DNA of 22,726 nucleotides, taken from assembly GCA_002423425.1 (NCBI GenBank), contig DIWC01000038.1, positions 1 through 22,726 on the forward strand, read 5' to 3'. The translations under genes and the position numbers were made by a program. The notes under the pieces are model-generated. The model was not told the origin of the DNA. It made no database searches and was given only the letters and a program-made list of their open reading frames with translations. Shown in pieces: positions 1 through 7,466 of the stretch. How positions within the stretch are numbered: the first letter of the stretch is position 1; every line of letters begins with the position of its first letter. Origin of the DNA: Peptococcaceae bacterium UBA6116. Its GTDB lineage: Bacteria; Bacillota; Desulfitobacteriia; Desulfitobacteriales; Syntrophobotulaceae.

Positions 1-1615
1 CAAACAATTCATATCTTGTTTCCATCTCGGTGACAATCCATTTTAAGGCGCCGGCTGCTTTTTGCGGTTCGGTTACTACCGGGGCAATCAAATGGGGAAT
101 CCCATTATAGGTAGTTAACTCAACTACTTTAGGGTCAATAAGTAATAGCTTCACCTCATCAGGCTTAGCCTTAAACACGATACTGGCAATCAAAGTGTTA
201 ATGCAAACCGACTTTCCGGATCCGGTTGCACCGGCGATTAGGAGATGGGGCATCCTCGTCAAATCCCCTACTATCGGCGAACCCGCAATATCCTTTCCCA
301 AAGCAATCGTTAGTTTACTCTGTGAATTCTGAAATTCCTCTGATTCCAGTACTTCCCGAAAATGTACCAAAGCAATTTCTTTGTTGGGCACTTCGATCCC
401 TACTGCCGACTTTCCTGGAATTGGAGCTTCCATCCTTACATCCGGGGCGGCCAAACTTAAAGCTATGTCATCTGACAAACTCGTTATTTTACTGACTTTT
501 ACCCCGGGAGCAGGCTGAACTTCAAAACGGGTTATGGTTGGACCTTGAGTAACTCTTGTTACTTTAACTTTTACGCCAAAGCTGGCCAAAGTATCTTCCA
601 ACAGCTTAACTTGTTCCGCAAGATCTTTATTGGACCTCTGTCCTTTTTTAATTGATTTATAAACCAAATTGAGCGGGGGCAGTTTGTAATTCTCATTCTT
701 CTCTGTTTGACGGGATATCGGCGTACCTGTCAGTTTCCCAAGTGGCATTTTCTTCAGCTCTTCAGAATTTAGTTGGTGGCTGTCTTCTTTTTTTGGTTTT
801 GGCAAATATTCACTTTCTACTTTACTAAGATTGATATTAGGATCCAAGTTACCCATATCAATATTTCGGTCGAAATCATCATCACAGATTTCATAGCGTG
901 TATTGTCTATGGGTGTAACCGCATTATTAACCACGTTATATTCCGGGATACTTTTAATTGTTTCTTTTTTCCGCAAGGCTTTATCATTATTCCTGTTTTC
1001 ATTCTTCCTTCTTTTTTCGCCGTCGGCCAAGACCTTAATAAAGTCATTAGCTTGGGTACTTACCGCTCCAATCCCTCTGCCTAAGAGCGAGAATGAATCA
1101 ATAAAAGTCTGTACCAAGGAACGATTAAAAAACAGAACGGCTCCTACTGTGGCAAGGACAATAAGTACAACATATCCTCCGCTAATTCCAAGTACACTAA
1201 TCAATAGAATGCTTAATACAGCACCGATTAGCCCTCCGCCTAAACCGGCTTTACCAATCTCAATCAATTTAGCAGAATCATAGCTATTGAAGGTACTAAA
1301 GTGGCTGAATCCCTCAAAAGCAAGCCAAAGCAATAAAACCCCAGCCATTTGGGTCTTAATACTCTTTTTGCTTTTAGACATTAAACTTATTCCAAACACA
1401 GCCAGAACGACGAAAATACCGGCACTTCCATTGCCGGCTGCTATTCTTAACCCCTTAGCAAAAAAAAATGCTATCTGGCTACCATTATTAGCATAAAGGA
1501 CAATAAAGCCCAAACAGGAAAAACCAATAATAATTATTCCAATAATTTCACTTTTGATGGTATTGCCTAGTGTTTCTTTTTTCGATACCCTGCGTTTTGA
1601 TTTTTTTCGCGCCAC
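1..1615 (-). CDS. ftsK: FtsK/SpoIIIE-family DNA translocase (partial, C-terminus outside window)
   Basis: ATP-driven, septum-anchored DNA pump that moves chromosomal DNA during division or sporulation. My own reading of the minus strand gives an uninterrupted frame of 538 codons from a GTG at 1615 to the window edge. A GGAGG site at 1623-1627 precedes the start. Residues about 22-165 form several hydrophobic segments (membrane anchor). A charged linker (about 195-310) follows, then the motor domain: Walker A GATGSGKS near residues 462-469, and LLLIDPK (Walker B) near 490-496. EPQKAAGALKW and METRYELF are also typical of the family. The end of the motor and any gamma (KOPS-reading) domain lie beyond the left edge, so FtsK, SpoIIIE and SftA cannot be separated with certainty. 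The four-helix-like anchor fits FtsK/SpoIIIE better than soluble SftA. The gene is divergent from the Tad operon, with 372 bp between them. Confidence 0.93.
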   Translation of the reverse strand, partial: MARKKSKRRVSKKETLGNTIKSEIIGIIIIGFSCLGFIVLYANNGSQIAFFFAKGLRIAAGNGSAGIFVVLAVFGISLMSKSKKSIKTQMAGVLLLWLAFEGFSHFSTFNSYDSAKLIEIGKAGLGGGLIGAVLSILLISVLGISGGYVVLIVLATVGAVLFFNRSLVQTFIDSFSLLGRGIGAVSTQANDFIKVLADGEKRRKNENRNNDKALRKKETIKSIPEYNVVNNAVTPIDNTRYEICDDDFDRNIDMGNLDPNINLSKVESEYLPKPKKEDSHQLNSEELKKMPLGKLTGTPISRQTEKNENYKLPPLNLVYKSIKKGQRSNKDLAEQVKLLEDTLASFGVKVKVTRVTQGPTITRFEVQPAPGVKVSKITSLSDDIALSLAAPDVRMEAPIPGKSAVGIEVPNKEIALVHFREVLESEEFQNSQSKLTIALGKDIAGSPIVGDLTRMPHLLIAGATGSGKSVCINTLIASIVFKAKPDEVKLLLIDPKVVELTTYNGIPHLIAPVVTEPQKAAGALKWIVTEMETRYELF

Positions 1616-1710
1616 GTGCAATCCTCCAGTAAATAGTGATTTAAGTAGGATAATTATTTCCACAAGTCTTACTCAATTCCTTTATTTAGCGCAGTTACCA
1701 AAATAAAAAA

Positions 1711-1732
1711 TTCTTAAGAATACCTTAAGAAT
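1711..1732. promoter_or_regulatory. Paired CTTAAGAAT repeats, possible operator
   Basis: CTTAAGAAT occurs twice, at 1713-1721 and 1724-1732, with an 11-bp start-to-start distance, so both copies face the same side of the helix. The first copy lies in a 10-bp perfect palindrome, TTCTTAAGAA (1711-1720). A third CTTAAG core is at about 1867. Tandem half-sites one helical turn apart are a common binding pattern of response regulators. That this is such a site is inference only. Confidence 0.35.
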
Positions 1733-1856
1733 AAATAAAGCGCCAACTTATACTATTCGAAGCCATTTTTATTTTTTAGTATCTTTTTGAATAATTACAC
1801 AATTCTACGATAAATTTTCCCTTGGTTCTTATAGTTATTCGTATAAATCACAAAAT

Positions 1857-1903
1857 AACAATAGCTCTTAAGGCCCAGCAAAAAGTGACTTAGGGTTATT
1901 GTT
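1857..1903 (+). promoter_or_regulatory. Leader hairpin upstream of flp
   Basis: Arms AACAATAGCTCT (1857-1868) and AGGGTTATTGTT (1892-1903) pair over 12 positions with two G-U pairs, leaving a loop of about 23 nt. The stretch after it is U-rich. If transcribed, it could act as a leader structure or weak attenuator; if not, it could be a protein site. It matches no riboswitch class that I recognise. Confidence 0.3.
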
Positions 1904-1987
1904 TTGATTTTCAAACTAAGGTAAATTTTAGATACAAACATTTAAAAAATTAAATTTAATTTTTATTATTAGAAAGGAGCCATAAGT

Positions 1988-2170
1988 ATGTTTTATGTAA
2001 TGCAAATGATTCGTCAATTCCCCAAGAATGAAAAGGGACAGGCCCTCACAGAGTACGGTCTTATTATTGCGTTAGTTGCAATTGTGCTGATTGCCGGTCT
2101 TGGTCTATTAACAGGAGGCCTGCAAGCAATTTTTCAATCAATCTCAGACACATTAACTGGCGCCGCATAA
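1988..2170 (+). CDS. flp: Flp-family type IVb major pilin
   Basis: Structural subunit of the Tad/Flp pilus, 60 residues. It has the type IVb prepilin layout: a basic leader of about 18 residues ending in glycine (EKG), cleavage before QALTEYGL so that Glu and Tyr occupy mature positions 5 and 6, then a single hydrophobic helix (LIIALVAIVLIAGLGLL). The mature protein would be about 41 residues, typical of Flp pilins. The start is set by AAAGGAG about 9 nt upstream. It is the first gene of the Tad operon and the only Flp copy here. A terminator-like hairpin directly follows, which would give far more pilin transcript than downstream transcript. The prepilin is probably cut by the CpaA peptidase encoded next. 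Confidence 0.92.
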   Translation: MFYVMQMIRQFPKNEKGQALTEYGLIIALVAIVLIAGLGLLTGGLQAIFQSISDTLTGAA

Positions 2171-2188
2171 TCTACCGATATCCATATG

Positions 2189-2216
2189 GCCCTACTGTTT
2201 CGGCAGTAGGGCTTTC
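2189..2216 (+). terminator. Terminator/attenuator hairpin between flp and cpaA
   Basis: GCCCTACTG (2189-2197) pairs perfectly with CAGTAGGGC (2204-2212) around a 6-nt loop, and TTTCTT follows. This is a 9-bp GC-rich stem with a short U-tract, 19 nt after the flp stop. Partial read-through would set the pilin-to-machinery ratio. Confidence 0.75.
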
Positions 2217-2240
2217 TTGAACTAAGGAGGGCAACTTCTT

Positions 2241-2675
2241 ATGCCTGCCACACTTTACATTTTGCTTCCCGTCCTATGTGCGGCTTCTCTCAGTGACTGG
2301 AAGCACAGAAAAATTTCCAACTCCCTTTTACTACCCTCTTTCATGATTGCTCTTCTTGTTAATTTCTTTACTTTTGGAATAAATGGTTTACTATCCTCTC
2401 TTTTGGGAGCAAGCGTTGGTTTTGCCCTGTTGATTGTTCCTTACCTCTTCGGAGGGATAGGTGCCGGTGATGTAAAATATTTAATGGTGATAGGAAGTTT
2501 TGGCGGGCTGCAGCTGGTAATATACAGTTTTTTATTAGGCGCAATAACCGGGGGAATAATCTCGACCGGTATATTAATTTACAACTTAAAAAGCAAGAAC
2601 AAGATTCACGCTCTTCCCTACGGCATTCCCCTTTCTTTAGGCACAGTAATATATCTTGTTCTTCAATACCTCTAG
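2241..2675 (+). CDS. cpaA: Prepilin peptidase, A24 family (CpaA/TadV)
   Basis: Membrane aspartyl protease that removes the leader from Flp and probably also from the TadE/TadG-type pseudopilins. The 144-residue protein is almost all hydrophobic segments. The two catalytic aspartates of the A24 family are visible: Asp19 in SDWKHRKISN and Asp77 in GIGAGDVKYL, the second being the GxGD motif. At this length it is the short CpaA/TadV form, with no N-terminal methylase domain as in PilD. It starts at ATG 2241 after AAGGAGG (about 2224-2230). It is second in the Tad operon, 70 bp after flp across the hairpin. Confidence 0.9.
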   Translation: MPATLYILLPVLCAASLSDWKHRKISNSLLLPSFMIALLVNFFTFGINGLLSSLLGASVGFALLIVPYLFGGIGAGDVKYLMVIGSFGGLQLVIYSFLLGAITGGIISTGILIYNLKSKNKIHALPYGIPLSLGTVIYLVLQYL

Positions 2676-2701
2676 TTTTTCACGCATCGGAGGTAATAAA
2701 T

Positions 2702-3094
2702 GTGTTAAAACTTTTTAAATCTTCAAAAGGACAAGCTGTAGTGGAATTTGCTCTGGTTCTCCCCCTTTTCCTCCTTTTGGTTTTTGGAACAATTGAGCTA
2801 AGCAGGGTTGGCTATTCTTATGTTACGCTGAACAATGCTGTAAGAAGCGGCACAAGAATAGCAAGTCTGGGAGGCCTAGATAACAATATAAGAAATACAA
2901 TAGCCGACTCGGCTCCATTATTTGACAAAACGCTTATAAGTATTGAAATAACCCCTAATGATTCAAACCGGCACTCCGGATCAAGCGTCCTCATATCCGC
3001 ATCATACCCCGTTGCCCTGAGTACTCCTTTTCTTAGCCAAGTCCTGCCTAATCCGGTAGTGGTTAAAGCCTCATTATCTATGCGAGTGGAATAG
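2702..3094 (+). CDS. tadE: TadE-like pseudopilin
   Basis: Minor pilin-like protein of the Tad pilus, 130 residues. The N-terminus has a short basic leader ending KGQ, then AVVEFALVLPLFLLLVFGTIELSR. This is the TadE-type motif, with Glu at mature position 5 and a single long hydrophobic helix. The rest is a small polar domain exposed outside the membrane. It starts with GTG at 2702, after CGGAGG about 8 nt upstream. It lies 26 bp after cpaA and 11 bp before the tadG-like gene. TadE-type proteins are processed by the same peptidase as Flp in characterised systems; that is family knowledge, not visible here. Confidence 0.85.
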   Translation: MLKLFKSSKGQAVVEFALVLPLFLLLVFGTIELSRVGYSYVTLNNAVRSGTRIASLGGLDNNIRNTIADSAPLFDKTLISIEITPNDSNRHSGSSVLISASYPVALSTPFLSQVLPNPVVVKASLSMRVE

Positions 3095-3105
3095 GAGGTG
3101 TTCAG

Positions 3106-4053
3106 ATGAAAAATCAAGTTTATAAAAAAGAAAAAGACAGCGGAAGTATTGCCATTCTTACTGTCATCTTTTTGACAGCAGTTCTGGCAATGGGAGCATT
3201 TGCCACTGATTTTGCTGTTCTCTATGCAGAAAAGTCTAATTTGCAAAACGCAGTGGATTCCTCAGTTTTAGCCGCGGCCCAGGATCTGCCTGACAATCCG
3301 CTTTCAGCCCAAATGACTGCTTTGGAGTATGCTTCTCAAAACCATACCACCCTTTCTTCCCTAGATATAACTAATAACAATAAAGAAATCCATGTTTCGG
3401 CCCAAAAAGATACTCCCCTTTTTTTGGCACGCATCCTGGGAAGAACTTCGAGTATGGTAAGTGCTCAAGCAACGGCTGCTGTTCTTCCTGTACGCAGTTT
3501 GACAGGTGTTGCCCCTCTTAGTATCACCATGCGGGATTTTGTTTATGGCCAGGAATATACGCTAAAGAATGATGCCCAAGAAGGAGTAACCGGTTGGTAT
3601 AGTCCGATCAGGTTAGATGGTTCAGGAGCCAGTGACTATGCGGATGCTCTTGCTTACGGTAATACTACTCCCTTAGCCGTTGGTCAGGTTTTGCAAACAG
3701 AAACCGGGAACATGAGCGGCCCAACCAGAAGCGGTTTAGATACAAGACTAGGTTTAGATTCCCGGGTACCCAGGAATACTTTTGAAAATCATGATAGTTT
3801 CGCTCCTGAAATAGTATACATTCCTATCGTAGAAGTTGTTTCCAGACAGGGTACATCTATTCAGGAAGTACGAATAGTTGGGTTTGCCGCCTTTTTTATT
3901 GAGAACGTAGCCCAACAAGGCAATCAATGCTCAATTTCCGGACGTTTTCTTAAAACTGTCGCCTCACTGGGTCAAGAGACAAGCCCTTTAACATCTGATG
4001 GAGATGACTCACTTTATGACTATGGCATATATTCAATAAAATTAATGAATTGA
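3106..4053 (+). CDS. tadG: TadG-like protein with Tad_N (putative Flp pilus-assembly) N-terminus
   Basis: 315 residues. The N-terminus (about 11-57) has DSGSIAILTVIFLTAVLAMG, then an Asp-rich turn and AVDSSVLAAAQDL. This is the TadG-like Tad_N pattern: a membrane helix followed by an amphipathic segment in which newly made protein packs like a pilin. The remainder is a polar extracytoplasmic domain with no von Willebrand A domain, so it is shorter than classical TadG. It starts at ATG 3106 after AGGAGG (3092-3097), which overlaps the tadE stop. It probably works with TadE as a minor or tip component or as an assembly factor. The exact role of this truncated-type TadG is not known to me. Confidence 0.8.
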   Translation: MKNQVYKKEKDSGSIAILTVIFLTAVLAMGAFATDFAVLYAEKSNLQNAVDSSVLAAAQDLPDNPLSAQMTALEYASQNHTTLSSLDITNNNKEIHVSAQKDTPLFLARILGRTSSMVSAQATAAVLPVRSLTGVAPLSITMRDFVYGQEYTLKNDAQEGVTGWYSPIRLDGSGASDYADALAYGNTTPLAVGQVLQTETGNMSGPTRSGLDTRLGLDSRVPRNTFENHDSFAPEIVYIPIVEVVSRQGTSIQEVRIVGFAAFFIENVAQQGNQCSISGRFLKTVASLGQETSPLTSDGDDSLYDYGIYSIKLMN

Positions 4054-4062
4054 GGAATTACA

Positions 4063-4806
4063 GTGAAACGTAAATTTTATGTATTTATGGCTGTTTTTTC
4101 AGGTTTGATTTTTGGCTTGGCAGTATTCTATTACTTTAATTTCTTACAGGGTCCACAAAATGCACAACTTAAGCCCTTGGTGGTAGCTGTCCAAAATATC
4201 CCTTCCAGAACCGTATTACAGCCCAGTCAGCTAGAGATTAAGAATATCCCTGTTGCAGGCTATCCCCAGGGAGGTGCTTCTTCTTTGCAGGAAGTATCCG
4301 GAAAAATCCTTTTGGTTGGTGTCAAAAAAGGTGATATATTGTTAAGTCCGATGTTGGAGGGGTCTTCTAACAGTGGTTCCTATGCTAATGCCTCCAGCAA
4401 TAGTTATTCCCTTGCAGTTCCCGAAGGAAAACGGGCTTTGGCTATTCCCATGAATTTGGTTGGCAGTGTCGGTTACAAAGTTCAACCAGGAGATCATGTC
4501 GATGTGCTTGTTACCATTGATGTCAAGGATGGGCAGGACAATAAGACAATAACCACTTTGGCAGCCCAAGATGTTCTGGTCTTAAACACAGGAAATAATA
4601 CCTCAAAAGAAGGTGTGCAGGCTGCTTCCTCAGGAGCATATATCCTAGCCTTAAATGTTTCTCAAGCTATGTCCGTAACTCTTGGCAGTGAAAAAGGATC
4701 AATCCGTTTATTGCTTAGGAATCCGGCTAACAAAGAAACTTGGAATGAAGCTCCAATTGATTCCCGTATCTATTCTGATTCAAATTATTTTAACCATTAT
4801 AAATAG
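4063..4806 (+). CDS. cpaB: Flp pilus assembly protein CpaB/RcpC
   Basis: 247 residues. An N-terminal membrane helix (about 5-27) is followed by a SAF domain with VVAVQNIPSRTVLQPSQL (about 39-60). A C-terminal RcpC-like domain contains GKRALAIPMN, VGYKVQPGDHVDVLVT and a segment with LNVSQAMSVTLGSEKGSIRLLLRNP, all typical of the CpaB/RcpC family. It starts with GTG at 4063, after TGAGGA (about 4051-4056) overlapping the tadG stop. In diderms CpaB/RcpC helps the secretin. Here no rcpA secretin gene is present, which fits a monoderm, where CpaB probably organises the pore or a wall-facing part of the machine. It lies 14 bp before cpaE. Confidence 0.88.
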   Translation: MKRKFYVFMAVFSGLIFGLAVFYYFNFLQGPQNAQLKPLVVAVQNIPSRTVLQPSQLEIKNIPVAGYPQGGASSLQEVSGKILLVGVKKGDILLSPMLEGSSNSGSYANASSNSYSLAVPEGKRALAIPMNLVGSVGYKVQPGDHVDVLVTIDVKDGQDNKTITTLAAQDVLVLNTGNNTSKEGVQAASSGAYILALNVSQAMSVTLGSEKGSIRLLLRNPANKETWNEAPIDSRIYSDSNYFNHYK

Positions 4807-4820
4807 GGGGTGCCTAAATC

Positions 4821-6047
4821 ATGCCGAGCATCCGGATCATAATTGCCGACGATATAAAAAATACCCGGGAAAGCATTCGCCGGATACTAAGTCTGGATTC
4901 CGACTTTCAAGTCGTAGGGGAAGCAGGCTGTGGTTCCGAGGCTATTCGCCTGACGGAATTGCTTAACCCCGATATTGTCCTGATGGATATTAGTATGCCG
5001 GATATTGATGGCTTGAAGGCAACTGAGCTGCTGTCTTTCCGGGCTCAGAATACTTCCATTATCATAATGTCTGTCGAGGATAGCTCGGAACACATGACCA
5101 AAGCTATGCTGGCGGGAGCCAAAGCCTTTATAGTAAAACCTTTTACCGGAAGTGAACTCACAAGCACCATTCTTAATATTTACCATAAGGAGACCAGGAA
5201 AAAAGAGATTATAAGTCCTCCTTCAAACCCAGCTACCGAAGAGGATCAATCCTCAGCCAAGGTAATAAGCGTTTTTGGCGCTAAAGGCGGTATCGGGAAA
5301 ACGACAATTGCGGTTAATCTTGCTGTGGAATTAGCCAAAACAAAATCTGCAGAAGTACTGTTATTGGATTTTGATCTGCAATTCGGAGATATCGCTTCTT
5401 TTTTAAACCTTGTCCCCAAAAGGACTATAACCGATTTAGCCCAGGTAAACCCAATCAAAGATGAGGATATACGTTTTAATATTCTTAACCATTCTTCGGG
5501 AGCTGAGATCCTGGCTGCTTCTACCCGGCCCGAATATGCCGAAATGGTAACTCCTGAACATGTCGAACAGATCCTTACGGTAGTCAAACCTCATTATAAT
5601 TTTATTATTTGCGACAACTCCAGCCGTTTTGACGATATAAGCCTATCCAACCTGGATATTGCCAACGAAATCTGGATTGTGACAGGAATAGACATCCCTG
5701 CTATTAAGAATACAAAATTAAGTCTTGAAGTTTTGCATAGCCTTAACTACACCCCCAAAATTAAGTTGATTCTGAATAGGTTTGAGAAAAGAATGGGGAT
5801 TGGAATTAGGGATATAGAGAGCAGTCTTGGCATGAAAGTAAATTATGTTATCCCGGAAGAAGAACAACTAACTGTCATCTTGAACAAAGGAGTCCCGTTT
5901 ATTGAGGCAATACCCCGCTCAGGACCTGCCCAGGAAATAAAAAAAATGGCATCAGATTTAATTGAAAGTACAATAACCCACTCACTACCTGATAGAAAAG
6001 AAACGAAAAGCTCCGGTTTGCAAAAAATTCTAGGACTAGGAGGTTAA
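4821..6047 (+). CDS. cpaE: CpaE/TadZ-family protein: intact receiver domain plus ParA/MinD-like ATPase
   Basis: 408 residues in two domains. Residues 4-115 are a response-regulator receiver with the full set of key positions: Asp10-Asp11, the phospho-acceptor Asp56 in VLMDISMPD, Ser84 and Lys106 in VKPF. Residues about 147-390 are a ParA/MinD-type ATPase with deviant Walker A AKGGIGKTT (signature Lys155, catalytic Lys160) and LLDFDLQFGD (about 181-190). In Tad systems this protein localises the pilus machine, often at a pole. Many CpaE/TadZ receivers have lost phosphorylation residues; here all appear kept, so phosphorylation control is plausible. No histidine kinase gene is in the window. 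The start follows a GGGGGTG site directly after the cpaB stop, and cpaF begins 4 bp downstream. Confidence 0.9.
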   Translation: MPSIRIIIADDIKNTRESIRRILSLDSDFQVVGEAGCGSEAIRLTELLNPDIVLMDISMPDIDGLKATELLSFRAQNTSIIIMSVEDSSEHMTKAMLAGAKAFIVKPFTGSELTSTILNIYHKETRKKEIISPPSNPATEEDQSSAKVISVFGAKGGIGKTTIAVNLAVELAKTKSAEVLLLDFDLQFGDIASFLNLVPKRTITDLAQVNPIKDEDIRFNILNHSSGAEILAASTRPEYAEMVTPEHVEQILTVVKPHYNFIICDNSSRFDDISLSNLDIANEIWIVTGIDIPAIKNTKLSLEVLHSLNYTPKIKLILNRFEKRMGIGIRDIESSLGMKVNYVIPEEEQLTVILNKGVPFIEAIPRSGPAQEIKKMASDLIESTITHSLPDRKETKSSGLQKILGLGG

Positions 6048-6051
6048 TAGA

Positions 6052-7413
6052 ATGTCTCTCCTAAAACGTTTGGAAAAAGAAAAGGAACGAGAAAAAGAAA
6101 AACCCAGACAGGATAATACCCCAAGAATAGAGGTAAGGCAGATTATTAGCCTACCCCAAGCTCAGGATCCTTGGAGGGAGCTCAAAGGTATCATCCACAA
6201 GGAAACAATAAAAAATATCAAACTTGATAATATTGTTTTGGAAGAAATTGAGCCTATTGTTCAAAAAGTTATCGATAACTATGTCGAAAGTAATGGTGCC
6301 CTGCTGCCGCGGAATGACAGACAAAGAATTGTTCAGGAAGTAGTCGATGAAATTCTCGGCTTCGGTCCAATATCTCCGCTATTAAAGGATGAAAGCATTT
6401 CAGAAATAATGGTAAACGGCCCTAATCAAGTATATGTAGAACGCCATGGCATTATCGAATTAACTAATGTTACTTTTCAGGATGATAACCATGTTCTGCA
6501 TATTATTGAAAAGATCGTAGCCCCTATCGGCCGGCGGATCGATGAAAGCCAGCCGATGGTAGACGCCCGCCTGCCGGATGGCTCCCGTGTTAATGCGGTA
6601 ATTCCTCCGCTGTCCTTAATAGGTCCGGTTATCACTATTCGCAAGTTCTCCCGTGATCCTTATTCGGTTGAAGACCTGGTAACTTTTGGTACTCTAAACC
6701 GGGAAATGGCGCAGTTGCTCGAAGCCTGTGTCAAAGCAAGACTTAACATATTAGTTTCAGGTGGGACCGGTTCCGGTAAGACCACAACCTTGAATGTCCT
6801 TTCCTCTTTTATTCCTGAACATGAAAGAATAATTACCATAGAAGATGCTGCCGAACTGCAGTTAAATCAAAGCCATGTTATTACTCTGGAAACCAGACCA
6901 CCTAATATTGAAGGGAAAGGTATGATTAACATCCGCGATCTTGTCCGCAACTCTTTGAGGATGAGACCTGAAAGAATTATAGTCGGTGAGGTCCGTGGCG
7001 GTGAGGCCTTAGACATGCTGCAGGCAATGAATACAGGACATGATGGTTCTCTTACTACCGGTCATGCCAATTCGCCCAGGGACATGCTTTCCCGTCTGGA
7101 AACCATGGTCCTTATGGCCGGGATGGATCTGCCCATCAAAGCTATAAGGGAACAAGTATCCAGTGCAATTGACGTGATCGTTCAACAAAGCCGGCTGAGA
7201 GACGGCAGCCGTAAAATTACTCATATTACCGAGGTCCTTGGCATGGAAGGAGATACCATCGTCACTCAGGACATCTATAAATTTGAACAAAAGGGTGTTG
7301 ATTCCAACATCCATGTTCTCGGAGGTTTTAAGGCAGCCGGAATCAGGCCGCGCTTTATGGATACGATCATAGCTGCCGGTCAGATTTTACCCGAAAATAT
7401 TTTTATAAGCTAA
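6052..7413 (+). CDS. cpaF: CpaF/TadA secretion ATPase (pilus motor)
   Basis: Type II/IV secretion-family hexameric ATPase that powers Flp pilus assembly at the cytoplasmic face, 453 residues. Visible motifs are DARLPDGSRVNAVIPP (about 171-186, Asp box region), Walker A GGTGSGKTT (237-245), Walker B RIIVGEVRGGE (308-318) and the His box TGHDGSLTTGHAN (328-340). The N-terminus (1-25) is highly charged and precedes the CpaF-type N-terminal domain. The start is set by AGGAGG at the end of cpaE, 4 bp gap. A hairpin separates it from tadB. Confidence 0.95.
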   Translation: MSLLKRLEKEKEREKEKPRQDNTPRIEVRQIISLPQAQDPWRELKGIIHKETIKNIKLDNIVLEEIEPIVQKVIDNYVESNGALLPRNDRQRIVQEVVDEILGFGPISPLLKDESISEIMVNGPNQVYVERHGIIELTNVTFQDDNHVLHIIEKIVAPIGRRIDESQPMVDARLPDGSRVNAVIPPLSLIGPVITIRKFSRDPYSVEDLVTFGTLNREMAQLLEACVKARLNILVSGGTGSGKTTTLNVLSSFIPEHERIITIEDAAELQLNQSHVITLETRPPNIEGKGMINIRDLVRNSLRMRPERIIVGEVRGGEALDMLQAMNTGHDGSLTTGHANSPRDMLSRLETMVLMAGMDLPIKAIREQVSSAIDVIVQQSRLRDGSRKITHITEVLGMEGDTIVTQDIYKFEQKGVDSNIHVLGGFKAAGIRPRFMDTIIAAGQILPENIFIS

Positions 7414-7423
7414 TTAGCCAATC

Positions 7424-7448
7424 CGTGAAAGCCTTCAAGGCTTTCACG
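7424..7448 (+). repeat. Intercistronic perfect hairpin between cpaF and tadB
   Basis: CGTGAAAGCC (7424-7433) pairs with GGCTTTCACG (7439-7448) over 10 bp or more around a small loop. There is no U-tract, so it is unlikely to be a terminator. More likely it protects or processes the mRNA, or limits ribosome access to the false GTG start at 7425. Confidence 0.6.
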
Positions 7449-7466
7449 CGTCGGGGGGTAGATTTT

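Larger units (their letters stand above)
1616..1987. other. Divergent intergenic region between ftsK and the Tad operon
   Basis: AT-rich, no gene seen. It should hold the promoters of both ftsK (minus) and flp (plus). No convincing -35/-10 pair stands out for flp; the best is TTGATT at 1904 with TTAGAT at 1928 (18-bp spacer), which is weak. The region carries paired CTTAAGAAT repeats at 1713-1732 and a hairpin at 1857-1903, listed separately. The flp ribosome binding site AAAGGAG lies at about 1972-1978. Confidence 0.6.

Noticed and set aside
226..1496. Several plus-strand frames of 69-126 codons
   Set aside because: They lie antisense to the continuous, well-conserved ftsK frame and have no family resemblance.
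7425..7466. GTG 7425 as start of tadB
   Set aside because: It is buried in a perfect hairpin with no ribosome binding site; ATG 7467 has GGGGGG at good distance.
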